A stretch of DNA of 64,000 nucleotides, taken from the NCBI RefSeq assembly GCF_020966635.1, contig NZ_JAJKFQ010000001.1, forward strand, positions 1,054,001 through 1,118,000, in the 5' to 3' direction. The position numbers and the translations under genes were made by a program. This document shows, piece by piece, positions 26,706 to 35,662 of the stretch. Under the pieces are notes generated by a model, which searched no databases, was not told where the DNA came from, and saw nothing but the letters and a program-made list of their open reading frames with translations. Source of the DNA: Stieleria sp. JC731. Lineage in GTDB: Bacteria > Planctomycetota > Planctomycetia > Pirellulales > Pirellulaceae. Each line of letters begins with the position of its first letter. The stretch's first letter is position 1.

Positions 26706-27308
26706 ATGGCACATCCAAATCTTTTCAATTGCCAGATTCACCAAGCGGCTCGCGAGGTCGCTAAAGCGACGGTGGCGTCTTCTAGGACGTTCGCACTGGC
26801 GAAGCTTTACGACCTGACGGCGGACCGCCTGGTGCGATTTGCCGCCACCGTCACGCGTCGTCAACATGACGCCGAGGATGCCGTCGCGACGGTGATGTTA
26901 AAAGTCGCTTCGAGGCCCGAACTGCTGATGCGGGCGGAACGACCATGGCACTATTTATTGCGAATGGTGCGAAACGAATCGCTTGTCATCGTCCGTTCTC
27001 GTTCTCGGCTCGCCGCGATCGGATCGCTTGCAGATCGATTGATGGGCAGAACCGTTGACGTCGTCGAACAGGACGACGAGAAACGCGTGATTTGGCAAGC
27101 CTTGGAATCTCTTCCTGATGACCAACGCGAAGTCATCGTGCTGAAGATTTGGGAGCAGATCACCTTTGCCGAAATTGGTGAAATCCTTGAGTTGTCACCT
27201 TCGACAGCTGCAAGCCGCTACCGCTACGGGCTGGAAAAGCTCTCCGGGAAGTTGAGCCGATCGTTGGGTGGTCCGACCCCAAACGTCGAGCCGGCGGAGG
27301 CTATTTGA
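26706..27308 (+). CDS. Sigma-70 family (ECF-like) RNA polymerase sigma factor
   Basis: 200 residues. Region 2 is recognisable in LAKLYDLTADRLVRFAATVTRRQHDAEDAVATVMLKV and the WHYLLRMVRNESLVIVR stretch. Region 4 is LESLPDDQREVIVLKIWEQITFAEIGEILELSPSTAASRYRYGLEKL. Its TGA overlaps the next ATG (TGATG), the same arrangement as the sigma pair at 15.8-17.0 kb. The partner is a small membrane protein without a zinc motif. Confidence 0.88.
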   Translation: MAHPNLFNCQIHQAAREVAKATVASSRTFALAKLYDLTADRLVRFAATVTRRQHDAEDAVATVMLKVASRPELLMRAERPWHYLLRMVRNESLVIVRSRSRLAAIGSLADRLMGRTVDVVEQDDEKRVIWQALESLPDDQREVIVLKIWEQITFAEIGEILELSPSTAASRYRYGLEKLSGKLSRSLGGPTPNVEPAEAI

Positions 27309-27661
27309 TGAGCCTTTCAGATCGGGATCAACGATTGATCGAAGCTCAGTTGGTTGACCTGGGAAAATCCATTGGGGCTTCGCAGCGTCATCGTGACCAA
27401 GTGTTAGAACGGGCGACGAGTCATCTTATTCGTCAAAACACACAAAAGAAAACGACCCATGTCGCGCTGGCCCTCGCCGCGGCGGTTTTGTTGATTTCAC
27501 CGCTGATTGCCGACCTGACTCGGCGAGTGAAGGTTCACCGACCGGCAACAGCAAAGCAGGCACAGGCCGATGCGTTGGAGTTAACCGAAGCCCATCAAAT
27601 GTCATTTGATTGGGCGCTGGTTGATGTCTTCATGCAGTTTCGTGATCGGTTGCGCAAGTAG
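27308..27661 (+). CDS. Small single-span membrane protein coupled to sigma factor, possible anti-sigma
   Basis: 117 residues from the ATG overlapping the sigma stop. One membrane span is predicted at about 48-68 (THVALALAAAVLLISPLIADL), with a basic N-terminal cytoplasmic part of about 45 residues and a short outer segment. No zinc-binding HxxxCxxC motif is present, so it is not a classical ZAS anti-sigma. The one-base overlap with the sigma gene and the topology suggest a regulator of that sigma factor. It is convergent with the next gene. Confidence 0.7.
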   Translation: MSLSDRDQRLIEAQLVDLGKSIGASQRHRDQVLERATSHLIRQNTQKKTTHVALALAAAVLLISPLIADLTRRVKVHRPATAKQAQADALELTEAHQMSFDWALVDVFMQFRDRLRK

Positions 27662-27735
27662 CACAACCGTTCTGCCGGCCCGCTACATCAGTTCAACCTC
27701 GGCCTACAAGTAATCCGCAGCCAACAATGTTGAGC

Positions 27736-28434
27736 TTATTGGAAGAATGGATTCAGCGTGCTGCCGTCATTTGCCCGCTTTGGCGATGACTTGATCTGAG
27801 GCTGTGCAGCGGGAACCGAAATCGCTTGTGGGGCTGGACCTTCGGTGTGGTTGCTGTCGCGATCCTGGGCTGGCGTATTAACCGCTGGGACTTCGATAGC
27901 CTGTTCGAAGACAACCGGAGTGGTATCGTCTAATTCGATAGCTTGCCCAAAGCCAGATTCGTTTTCGGCAGCTTGCATCTGTTCTTCCATGGCTTTCAAT
28001 TGGGCCTGCAAGCCTTCGCTGCTGAATCCACCAAGCATCCCTAGAGGAACGAGCGTTCCAAGCACCACTAGAATAATTCCGAACGTTGAAACGAAACCGT
28101 TAGCGATCCAAATGGCGAACGCGCGTAGCAGGCCACATTCACCAGCCATCGAAATCATGTAAGAGGCTGCAAACCAAGTTACCGGCAGCGAAGCGAGGTA
28201 CCCAAATGGCCCGAGCGTTGCGCCGGCAACAGACGAAATGGTCATGTTGACAAATATGATCGCGATCAGCCAACCGATGCATGCCAGAAATGAAGGCGAG
28301 CGATTGCCGATCATCGAGAAGCAAAGCTTCAGCGAGCCTGCCATCACTAGAAAGGCAAGAAGCGAAACAACAAGGATAACGACGATGCCGGTTGTACCAA
28401 GCATCATCCACTGTTCGTCGGAAAACTGTTCCAT
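27736..28434 (-). CDS. Four-span membrane protein of unknown function
   Basis: 232 residues. Hydrophobic segments at about 12-35, 45-70, 72-95 and 103-128 predict four membrane spans. The C-terminal 100 residues are polar and Pro/Ala/Gln-rich (PAPQAISVPAAQPQ) and probably disordered. No family recognised. The ATG at 28434 is the chosen start. It is preceded upstream, on its own strand, by the 72-bp ATTAGTG palindrome (28679-28750), which lies between it and the large sulfatase fusion gene. Confidence 0.75.
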   Translation of the reverse strand: MEQFSDEQWMMLGTTGIVVILVVSLLAFLVMAGSLKLCFSMIGNRSPSFLACIGWLIAIIFVNMTISSVAGATLGPFGYLASLPVTWFAASYMISMAGECGLLRAFAIWIANGFVSTFGIILVVLGTLVPLGMLGGFSSEGLQAQLKAMEEQMQAAENESGFGQAIELDDTTPVVFEQAIEVPAVNTPAQDRDSNHTEGPAPQAISVPAAQPQIKSSPKRANDGSTLNPFFQ

Positions 28435-28840
28435 GATCGTCAGGGGGGCAACGAGTCGGAAGGGGCGGGACTGGGAGCAAATGCCTCAGCAAGCCTAGCT
28501 CGCGGTTTACCACCTGACGGCGTAGAAACGTCGTTACCTCTGAATCTCTGTGACGTTGTGAAAAGCAGCCAATACGCTGTATTTTGAGCCCCGATACGGG
28601 TTTTCACCCGTAAATCGGCAAGAGTCATCCTGCATGCGGTAAGCAAACGCGGATGCACAAGGACTTTCAGATGTCTCAATTAGTGTTCAATTAGTGAAGA
28701 TTAGTGGTTGGGAATTTGGGAACACTAATTTTCACTAATAGAACACTAATGGGAGTTGGTAAAGAGATACACTGAAATTCCGCGGCGCGTCGGGCAGGTC
28801 CGCGCTGCAGCCGCGCCGAATTACCGATACCGGCGATGGC
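28435..28840 (-). other. 406-bp non-coding gap holding the ATTAGTG palindrome
   Basis: No gene. It separates two minus-strand genes and contains the long palindrome at 28679-28750, which could end transcription of the sulfatase fusion. The promoter of the four-span membrane protein should be at its low-coordinate end. Confidence 0.5.
28679..28750. repeat. 72-bp dyad-symmetric palindrome of six phased ATTAGTG motifs
   Basis: ATTAGTG occurs at 28679, 28690 and 28700, and its complement CACTAAT at 28723, 28733 and 28744. Spacing is 11, 10 on the left and 10, 11 on the right, so all three pairs share the same centre (28714.5). The arms 28679-28706 and 28723-28750 pair over 28 bp with two mismatches around a loop of about 16 nt. 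It is AT-rich compared with the neighbourhood. It may form a long hairpin or be a multimeric protein-binding site. Confidence 0.85.
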
Positions 28841-31800
28841 TCAGAATTTCTGCAGCTCGTCCGGGCCGGGTGTCGCGTATTCGCTGACTTTGGCTCGAAT
28901 GAACAGTTCACCCTTGTCATCCAAGTGAACATCGAGCGGAACGATCGTTGTCCCGCGTTGATTGATCGTCTGCGCCGTGTGGCTGAGATCAACCGTTTCG
29001 ATTCCGTCGGCGTTCAGTGGTGGAACGTTCGCGTTATAGAATGCGGTGCACCACCATCTTTCTTGGTCGTCTTGGAACGGTGTGCCATGTCCGAGAAAGC
29101 GACCGACAAATTTGCGTTCGCTGTAGGGACCGGTGATTTTGTAAGCTGTCGCGTAGTACAAGTTGTAGCTTCCGCGTCGGCCTTTGGATGTTGACCAGCC
29201 CGTTCCGAATAGGACGTACTTGCCATGAATCTTTTTGATCAAGCAGCCTTCGTGTCCCATTTTGGCAGTTTCGCCAGACGGTCCGATGGCAACGGGCTTT
29301 GCGGCCAAGCCTGAAAAGTCTTTCTTTAGTGGCGCCAGGTCGGTCGCGCCATAGACGATCCACCATGAACCATCATCGTCTTGAAACAAAGAAGGGTCGT
29401 GACGACGACCGATCTTTTGGCCCATCGGATTGGTCCAAGGGGCAGAGACGTTTTCGCCTTTGGTCAAGGAAAGGTTGGCGCCTTTAACAGGTGAAGGACT
29501 GGTATGGACGAGAGCCCATTGTTCCCCAGTCCAGTGCAGTTCAGGGGCCCACAATCGCCAATCGTCTTTGGGTGTTGAGGCGAAGGCGTCTGGATCGGAT
29601 TCGGCCCAGATCCCGTCCTCGAGATTGTAGACGGAGCCGAGTGATTCCCATTGGATCAAATCACGGGAACGCCAGACGCGAGCCGAACGTCCAACCAGGC
29701 TCAGCGGGCCAAGTCCGGTGTTATAGGGATCCGACGACTCGCGAACGTCACCTTCGTTGGGTGTTGTTCCTGTCAGGTAGTACCACTGATTGGGGCCACG
29801 AACGATGTATGGATCACGAATCCAGCCCTCTTTGATAAACAGGGCACGATCGTGTGATTCCAGTCCAGCTTTGATCGCCTCGGGGGCGTCCGCTTGACTG
29901 ACAGGAGTTTGCAGTGCGGGTTTGGTTGGTGGCTGAGATGAATGTTGACGGATCAACCGTGTTTCTTTCAAGCGATAGGGCTTTCCATCGGTGTGAAAGA
30001 TATCGTGGAACCAAGGATCGGGCTCTTCGGTGTAAGCCTTTTTCCATGAGTCCCAAGGGAAGATCGTTTGTGAACGACCGTTGACGAAGCCCCAGTTGTA
30101 TGCGGCCACGCGATTGCGATGGAGGATCGGCAAGATACCTTCAAACGTCGAATTGTTTCCCCTTGCCATGTACTCCGTACACACCAGTGGACGTCCAAGT
30201 CGACTGAGGCCGTCAACCAAATCGGTCGTCTTTTCAGGGCCGTCATAGCTGTGGAACGAGATCACATCGGAATTTTCGATGCATGCTCGCTGATAGTCGG
30301 TTGGCTGGGTAAGGTAGTTGCCACGCCAAACCCCGACGGTCAGGGGTTGTGAAGGGTTGACTTCGCGAGCCCACGCGAACGTTTTCTCAAGTAGCTCCAA
30401 AGCATGCTTTGTTTTTTCCGGCTGCTCAAGTTCGATCTTTGCTCCACCACCACCGTACGCATTGAAATTTGGGTTGTCTGGTTCGTTGAATAGATCCCAA
30501 ATCAAAACCCGTTGATCGTCTTTGTATCGATTCAGAACGGCTTGAACGTAAGGTTTCAGTTCATCTTGTTTTTGCGAGCTTTCCAGGATTTCGCGACCGG
30601 GCGATTGCACCCAACCGGAGTTGTGAACACCTGGGGTGGGTTCAGGCTGAGGCCCCGCCTTGGGGTACGGGTGCCAGACGCCATCAAAAAACACAAACAT
30701 GGTTCGAATGCCGTGTTTGTTTGCGATATCGAGGTATTGGTCGATTCGTTTGTAAAAGCCCTCGGCATCGGTTTTCCAAGGAATGTCATGCAAGAAGACA
30801 CGCATGGTGTTCATGCCGATCTCGGCTGCCCAGCCCAGTTCACGATCGATGGTTTCCGGATCGAAGGTATCCGCTTGCCACATTTCCAACTGGTTGATCG
30901 CCGATGATGGGACATAGTTTGCACCGATAGGCCATTCGATTTCGTCGTACCAGCGATTGGCCCGTTTCGCAGTCCAGCGACCTTCGCGGCTATTGAACGA
31001 GGCGATATCGTTTTGTGGTTCGCCGACAGAAACGAGTTGCTTGACGACCGTACCGGTGAAGCTGTTGGGCGATTCATAGTCGCCGGCGGAAGAGCGATCA
31101 TCAAAGCCAACCGAAAGCCCATCAATGGGTTGCACTGGGATTAGGCCTGGTGAGCGAACTTCGATCGGGGTTCCACCACCGATCGCAAGTGTCATCGTTT
31201 TAGTATCCAGCGTGGCGTGCAAACGGGTGCGGCCACTGACTTGGATCGATGATTTCAGCCGGGTGACTTCACCATTGATTCGCACATCAAAGATGGGATG
31301 GCCGTCTTCAAGGTGCAACGAATAGCCTTGTTGGATTCCGCCTTGGGCCAAAACGACGCCTGACAGCTTGGCGCCTTTGATGGTCGCATCGATTTGAATC
31401 GGACGATTGGCGATGTCAGGAGACGTCTCGGGTTGCTTGCTGTTGTTTGCGCGTCGTGGTCCACGTGTGACTGCTTCAGGGTACTGATCGAGTATCGCTT
31501 TCAGCTCGGCGAGTAACTTCGGTTCCGAGTCCGCGAGGTTGACGCTTTCGATCGCATCGTTGGCGTAGTCGTAAAGTTCGTATTCGGCAGTCGATGGGGC
31601 AGCATCGGGCTGTTTCCACTGAACCAATCGGTATCGATCAGTGCGAATGGCTCGACCCAGTTTCGATTTCGGATAGGCGTGATAGGCGTGATCGCGGACA
31701 CGTTGGCTTGGGTCTTTTAAGACTGGAACCAGTGAGACGCCGTCGATTGACTGTGGGCCGGTCGGTGCGGGGAGTCCAGCCAATTCGGCCAGCGTTGGGT

Positions 31801-32953
31801 AGATGTCAACACTTTCGGCCAGTTGTTTCGTTGAAGATCCCGCTTCGGTGACTCCGGGTGCAACGATGACGATTGGGATACGAGTGGCCTGTTCAAAGTT
31901 CGTATGCTTGGTCCAAATTCCAAGATCGCCAAGGTGGAATCCGTGGTCGCCCCAAAGGACGATGATGGTGTTGTCGGCCATCTCGGCTTCGTTCAATGCG
32001 TCGATGACTTTGCCGATTTGTGCATCGACATAGGCGGTGCTGGCATAGTAGCCGTGGATCAGGTTACGTTTCAGTTCGTCGCCAAAGTCTGCATTGGGGT
32101 CTTGAGGGACCGGTTTGTAATTCGAAATCTCGCCGCCTCGTTTTCCCGCAACACGTGGCGAACCTTCAGGCAATGTTTCCAAAGTTGGCATAGGCAGGTT
32201 GGCCGGATCGAACAAGTCCCAGTATTTCTTTGGCGCACTGAATGGCATGTGCGGGCGTGCGAATCCGGCTGCGATAAAGAACGGGGTGCCATCTTTTTCG
32301 CGACGTTCCTTTGCAGCTTTCAGTCGGCGAATCGTTTCGGCAGCGACTCGGCCGTCGGCGTAGGCTTGGTCTTCGACGTCTGGATTTTCATAAGCGGCAC
32401 CACGTGGCAAGCTGCCGATCCGGTGCAGTTCTTGATTGGTGAAATACGCTTCCTCACGAGTTAGCTTGCCACCATCGGTGCTTTCGGGATCGTTGTATTC
32501 GATCACCTTCTCTTTGAAGTGCGGCACGGAGAATGATTCTGGGTCACCGTTATTGCCGTGGCCGATATGAAAAATCTTTCCCAGTGATTCGGTTCGATAG
32601 CCGTGTTTTGCAAAGTGCTGTGGGAGGGTGACCGCGTCGGGAACGATCTGACGCAGCTGGCTGCCCAATCCATATAGCCCGGTCGACGTCGAATGCGAAC
32701 CAAGCATCAACGTAAAACGTGATGGCGCACAAACCGCTTGGTTGCAGTAAGCAGCATCGAAACGCATGCCTCGTGCGGTTAAGGCATCAAGATTAGGAGT
32801 CTTGGCAACGGGATCGCCGTAACATCCCATCGCGGGTTTCAGGTCGTCGACCAAAATCATCAAGACGTTCGGGCGTTCAGCCGCTCGACTGGTCGCACCG
32901 CCGGCGAGAATCATCGCCATGGCAAAAATGCCGAAGAAAAGTTGTCTAACCAT
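28841..32953 (-). CDS. Secreted three-enzyme fusion: sulfatase, LamG-like, GH5-like, GH43-like
   Basis: 1370 residues from the ATG at 32953 (a GTG at 32971 adds six). Residues 1-25 form a signal peptide. Residues about 26-495 are a type I (iduronate-2-sulfatase-like) sulfatase: PNVLMILVDD metal ligands, CAPSR with Cys75 as the formylglycine precursor, and WGDHGFHLG. Residues about 515-645 resemble a LamG/concanavalin beta-sandwich. Residues about 655-1000 form a GH5-like (clan A) barrel: DLFNEPDNPN with Glu824 as acid/base and VCTEYMARG with Glu927 as candidate nucleophile. After a Pro/Gln linker, residues about 1040-1370 form a GH43-like five-bladed propeller: IRDPYIV (Asp1047), HDPSLF (Asp1186), GHEGCLI (Glu1235). 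It should attack a sulfated plant or algal glycan outside the cytoplasm; which one is unknown. No stop or frameshift interrupts it. Confidence 0.9.
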   Translation of the reverse strand: MVRQLFFGIFAMAMILAGGATSRAAERPNVLMILVDDLKPAMGCYGDPVAKTPNLDALTARGMRFDAAYCNQAVCAPSRFTLMLGSHSTSTGLYGLGSQLRQIVPDAVTLPQHFAKHGYRTESLGKIFHIGHGNNGDPESFSVPHFKEKVIEYNDPESTDGGKLTREEAYFTNQELHRIGSLPRGAAYENPDVEDQAYADGRVAAETIRRLKAAKERREKDGTPFFIAAGFARPHMPFSAPKKYWDLFDPANLPMPTLETLPEGSPRVAGKRGGEISNYKPVPQDPNADFGDELKRNLIHGYYASTAYVDAQIGKVIDALNEAEMADNTIIVLWGDHGFHLGDLGIWTKHTNFEQATRIPIVIVAPGVTEAGSSTKQLAESVDIYPTLAELAGLPAPTGPQSIDGVSLVPVLKDPSQRVRDHAYHAYPKSKLGRAIRTDRYRLVQWKQPDAAPSTAEYELYDYANDAIESVNLADSEPKLLAELKAILDQYPEAVTRGPRRANNSKQPETSPDIANRPIQIDATIKGAKLSGVVLAQGGIQQGYSLHLEDGHPIFDVRINGEVTRLKSSIQVSGRTRLHATLDTKTMTLAIGGGTPIEVRSPGLIPVQPIDGLSVGFDDRSSAGDYESPNSFTGTVVKQLVSVGEPQNDIASFNSREGRWTAKRANRWYDEIEWPIGANYVPSSAINQLEMWQADTFDPETIDRELGWAAEIGMNTMRVFLHDIPWKTDAEGFYKRIDQYLDIANKHGIRTMFVFFDGVWHPYPKAGPQPEPTPGVHNSGWVQSPGREILESSQKQDELKPYVQAVLNRYKDDQRVLIWDLFNEPDNPNFNAYGGGGAKIELEQPEKTKHALELLEKTFAWAREVNPSQPLTVGVWRGNYLTQPTDYQRACIENSDVISFHSYDGPEKTTDLVDGLSRLGRPLVCTEYMARGNNSTFEGILPILHRNRVAAYNWGFVNGRSQTIFPWDSWKKAYTEEPDPWFHDIFHTDGKPYRLKETRLIRQHSSQPPTKPALQTPVSQADAPEAIKAGLESHDRALFIKEGWIRDPYIVRGPNQWYYLTGTTPNEGDVRESSDPYNTGLGPLSLVGRSARVWRSRDLIQWESLGSVYNLEDGIWAESDPDAFASTPKDDWRLWAPELHWTGEQWALVHTSPSPVKGANLSLTKGENVSAPWTNPMGQKIGRRHDPSLFQDDDGSWWIVYGATDLAPLKKDFSGLAAKPVAIGPSGETAKMGHEGCLIKKIHGKYVLFGTGWSTSKGRRGSYNLYYATAYKITGPYSERKFVGRFLGHGTPFQDDQERWWCTAFYNANVPPLNADGIETVDLSHTAQTINQRGTTIVPLDVHLDDKGELFIRAKVSEYATPGPDELQKF

Positions 32954-33124
32954 GAGGGGGTTATCGATCACGTTCGGAGGGAGTGGGGCGAGAGAGTCAG
33001 CCTAATTACATTCCATCGGAAATTGCCGTGCCATGCAATCATGCGTCTCGTCGCTACGATCTTTTGTCATTAATCAGCAGCGAAATCTGCAAGCAAAGTC
33101 GAATCACACCCTGAGATTCGCTGC

Positions 33125-35113
33125 TTATTGACCACTCAGCAATCGAAAGAGAGATTCATATTGCCGAGCCATCGCTTGATCGAGATGGACATAGATTTTA
33201 GCGAGTGACGAGTAGGGTTTGGCGTAGCTGGGATCGATTTGAATCGATTGCTGCAGTGCATTCTCCGCATCGGCAATGCGTTTTTGATCAGCGTAGCATA
33301 GTGCAAGGTTGAACCAGTCGCGTGGATCTCGGCGGATACGAACCAGTTCTTCGTAGAGGGGAAGTGCTTCGCTAAGTTTCTGATCCATCATCAACTTGTC
33401 GGCGAGTAATTCGAGCAGTTCTTGCCGATCCGAAGTTGCCGTTTTGATTTCTCGCAGTGCTTTGACGGCGTAGTGATGTGCCCGAGCGTACTCGGTTTGG
33501 ATTTGATCGGCGGATGGATCATCCTGTCGCGACAGTGCTTGTCCACGACGATAGGCTGCTTTGGCAATAACCACATGATGGTCTGTAAGCTCTGGCAGTG
33601 ACTTAATCAATTCGCCTGTGTCGATCGCCAAGATTGGTTTGTCGTTCCCTTCGAACACTTGCAAGATTGCTAATTTGGCAGCGGCAAGTTTTTCGCGGCG
33701 AGTCGTTTCGTCATCGCTCAGTTGCGCCTGCGTTTTAGATTTGTTTTCGCCGCGAGTCAGAAGCCTGATCGAGCTTTCAGATTCGTTTTCGGCCGGATCA
33801 GCTGAGGTGTCTGAGTAAACCGCGATTCGGTGATTGGTCGTCGAAGTGTGTGGGACATCACTTGGGCTTTGTGGCATATGACATTTCACACAAGCGTTTT
33901 GATTGGCTTCGTTCCTGGACTGTAGTGGTTCGTGGCAGTCATCGTTTCCATGACAGGACAAACAGAGCTTGCGAAAATGCTCCACTTTGTTGACAGGTTC
34001 GATGCTTGAATGCGGATCATGGCAGGTGATGCAAGTCAGCGTTTCGGTTTGGGTGTAGCATTCACTTTTCCACATTTGATCGAAGTGATTGGAAAATGTT
34101 TTTTGGCTGGCAAGGTCACCGACTCCTTTGTAGTCCGATCGCAGTTTTGCTAACGCTTCACCTGGGCGAAAATCCCAGCGATCTTTGCCTTCGGCGAACA
34201 CCGTGACATCACCATCAAGGTGGCACTGTGCACAGACGGCTTCGGAATGAGAACGGTCGGCGAGGGCCGGATTGAAAATGCTTGTATCGACCTTTTGGCC
34301 CGCAACAGCTTCGTCGGTTTTACTTTCGACCCGCTCGTTGTGTTGCTCGCTGTGTTTTTCGCCGGGGCCGTGGCATCTTTCGCAGCCGATCGCCAGTTCG
34401 TGAATGTTTAGGCGATTGGTGTTGTTTTTGTCGGAACTGATAAGGCCTGCATGGCAATACATGCAGCCGTCTGTCACGACACGTCGAAAGCCTTGTTGAT
34501 TGGCCGTGTCATATCCTGGTGCGATGGCGTAGCGATCGGCTGCCGCGTACCAAGTGATGGGAGACTGTAGAAGGTAGTCGCCGTCTCGAACCAAGTAAGC
34601 TTTGGCGAACGCGCCGCTGCCCATGACGTATTCGACAGGGTAGTGGCCAGTTGTGATTTGGTTCGGTGTCTGGGGCGTTTCACCAAAATATCGGTTTTCA
34701 TGATGGAACCAATGATCTCCCTGCTTGATGACTTGGTAATCACGCTTGCTGGCCGCATGATCGAAAGCATGCCCTGTGGGGCAGTCCGCTTGGTTTGCCA
34801 GCTGAAGAGAACGGCTATGGTGAGTTTTTAAGTAGCTTTGCAGTTGGTTCGGATGGCATTTCGCACAGGTGTTTGTTCCAACATATCCCGATGGCAGAGA
34901 GGCCTGCGTCACCTTGATCGTTGGTCCGGCTACAGGATTTGATTCTGCTTCTTGGCGGGATTGGCCTTCGCCGGTTTTAGCCGCGGAAGAGTCGTTTACA
35001 TCGGGCTGCACAGGATTGGAGGTTCTACTTCCGCAGCCGGTGATCACAATCACGCAGAACGTGATTGCGGTCAAACGCTTCCAACTGAACGTGATGTTGT
35101 GCCGTCTTGCCAA
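33125..35113 (-). CDS. Seven-haem cytochrome c lipoprotein with C-terminal TPRs
   Basis: About 662 residues from a TTG at 35113; a GTG at 35215 would add 34 residues ahead of an otherwise perfect lipoprotein signal (ARRHNITFSWKRLTAITFCVIVITGC). There are seven CXXCH haem sites: CAKCH, CMYCH, CERCH, CAQCH, CITCH, CLSCH and CVKCH, all in the N-terminal 450 residues, arranged like cytochrome c554/NrfA-type multihaem proteins. The last 190 residues hold TPR-like helices (WFNLALCYADQKRIADAENALQQ). It is probably an outer-facing electron carrier; donor and acceptor are unknown. No oxidoreductase gene is adjacent. The preceding (upstream) 447 bp contain no large gene. Confidence 0.87.
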   Translation of the reverse strand: MARRHNITFSWKRLTAITFCVIVITGCGSRTSNPVQPDVNDSSAAKTGEGQSRQEAESNPVAGPTIKVTQASLPSGYVGTNTCAKCHPNQLQSYLKTHHSRSLQLANQADCPTGHAFDHAASKRDYQVIKQGDHWFHHENRYFGETPQTPNQITTGHYPVEYVMGSGAFAKAYLVRDGDYLLQSPITWYAAADRYAIAPGYDTANQQGFRRVVTDGCMYCHAGLISSDKNNTNRLNIHELAIGCERCHGPGEKHSEQHNERVESKTDEAVAGQKVDTSIFNPALADRSHSEAVCAQCHLDGDVTVFAEGKDRWDFRPGEALAKLRSDYKGVGDLASQKTFSNHFDQMWKSECYTQTETLTCITCHDPHSSIEPVNKVEHFRKLCLSCHGNDDCHEPLQSRNEANQNACVKCHMPQSPSDVPHTSTTNHRIAVYSDTSADPAENESESSIRLLTRGENKSKTQAQLSDDETTRREKLAAAKLAILQVFEGNDKPILAIDTGELIKSLPELTDHHVVIAKAAYRRGQALSRQDDPSADQIQTEYARAHHYAVKALREIKTATSDRQELLELLADKLMMDQKLSEALPLYEELVRIRRDPRDWFNLALCYADQKRIADAENALQQSIQIDPSYAKPYSSLAKIYVHLDQAMARQYESLFRLLSGQ

Positions 35114-35387
35114 ATCATTCCGGTGGATCCAAGGCGATTCTGAAGGGACGCAATGTCGATTCGAAGTCTGTGGCACGATGCCAACCGGGCAGGAGAAGGA
35201 GAATGGATCTGGCACAAGGTTTACACCTGCGACGCACGCATCTTAGTTTACGTGAATCGCGATCCGTTTGCGCGTCCAACTCGGTGACCGCACCTGTATT
35301 CTCAAGTGCAAAGATTTAATAGCGGCTGCTTGGAAACCAGGGAAGTTCCGGCATTCAAGGCAGACGAAGTCCAGCTAGACTGCGAGC

Positions 35388-35555
35388 ATGGAAATCACAG
35401 ACGACGACAACGATAGCGAGTGGGTTGCGATCACACGGTTGCTCTGTGAAGTCGCTGGCGATGTCGAATCGGAAACATCGCAACTGCGAAACGCGATTCG
35501 GGTTCGATCAAAGACGTCTCGCAACGCGGGACGTTTGATATTGAGAACGCCGTAA
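35388..35555 (+). CDS. Possible small protein of 55 residues
   Basis: An ATG at 35388 opens a frame of 55 codons ending at TAA 35553-35555. It starts MEITDDDNDSEWVAITRLLC, acidic first and basic at the C-terminus (RSKTSRNAGRLILRTP). No good Shine-Dalgarno and no family match; it could be a remnant or noise. It is the only plausible frame in the 447-bp gap 35216-35662, which otherwise holds the promoter of the cytochrome gene. Confidence 0.25.
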   Translation: MEITDDDNDSEWVAITRLLCEVAGDVESETSQLRNAIRVRSKTSRNAGRLILRTP

Positions 35556-35662
35556 TCAACCGTGGCTCGGCTGACGCTGCTTTGGAATGATCCGTTTTAG
35601 TGCTTTACCTGGAAAGCTCGTCGTGGCGATCCACTGTCTTCAACTGGATTGAGCGAGTGAGA

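Noticed and set aside
28679-28750. Replication origin iterons
   Set aside because: No DnaA boxes, dnaA, dnaN or par genes nearby; the neighbourhood is metabolic.
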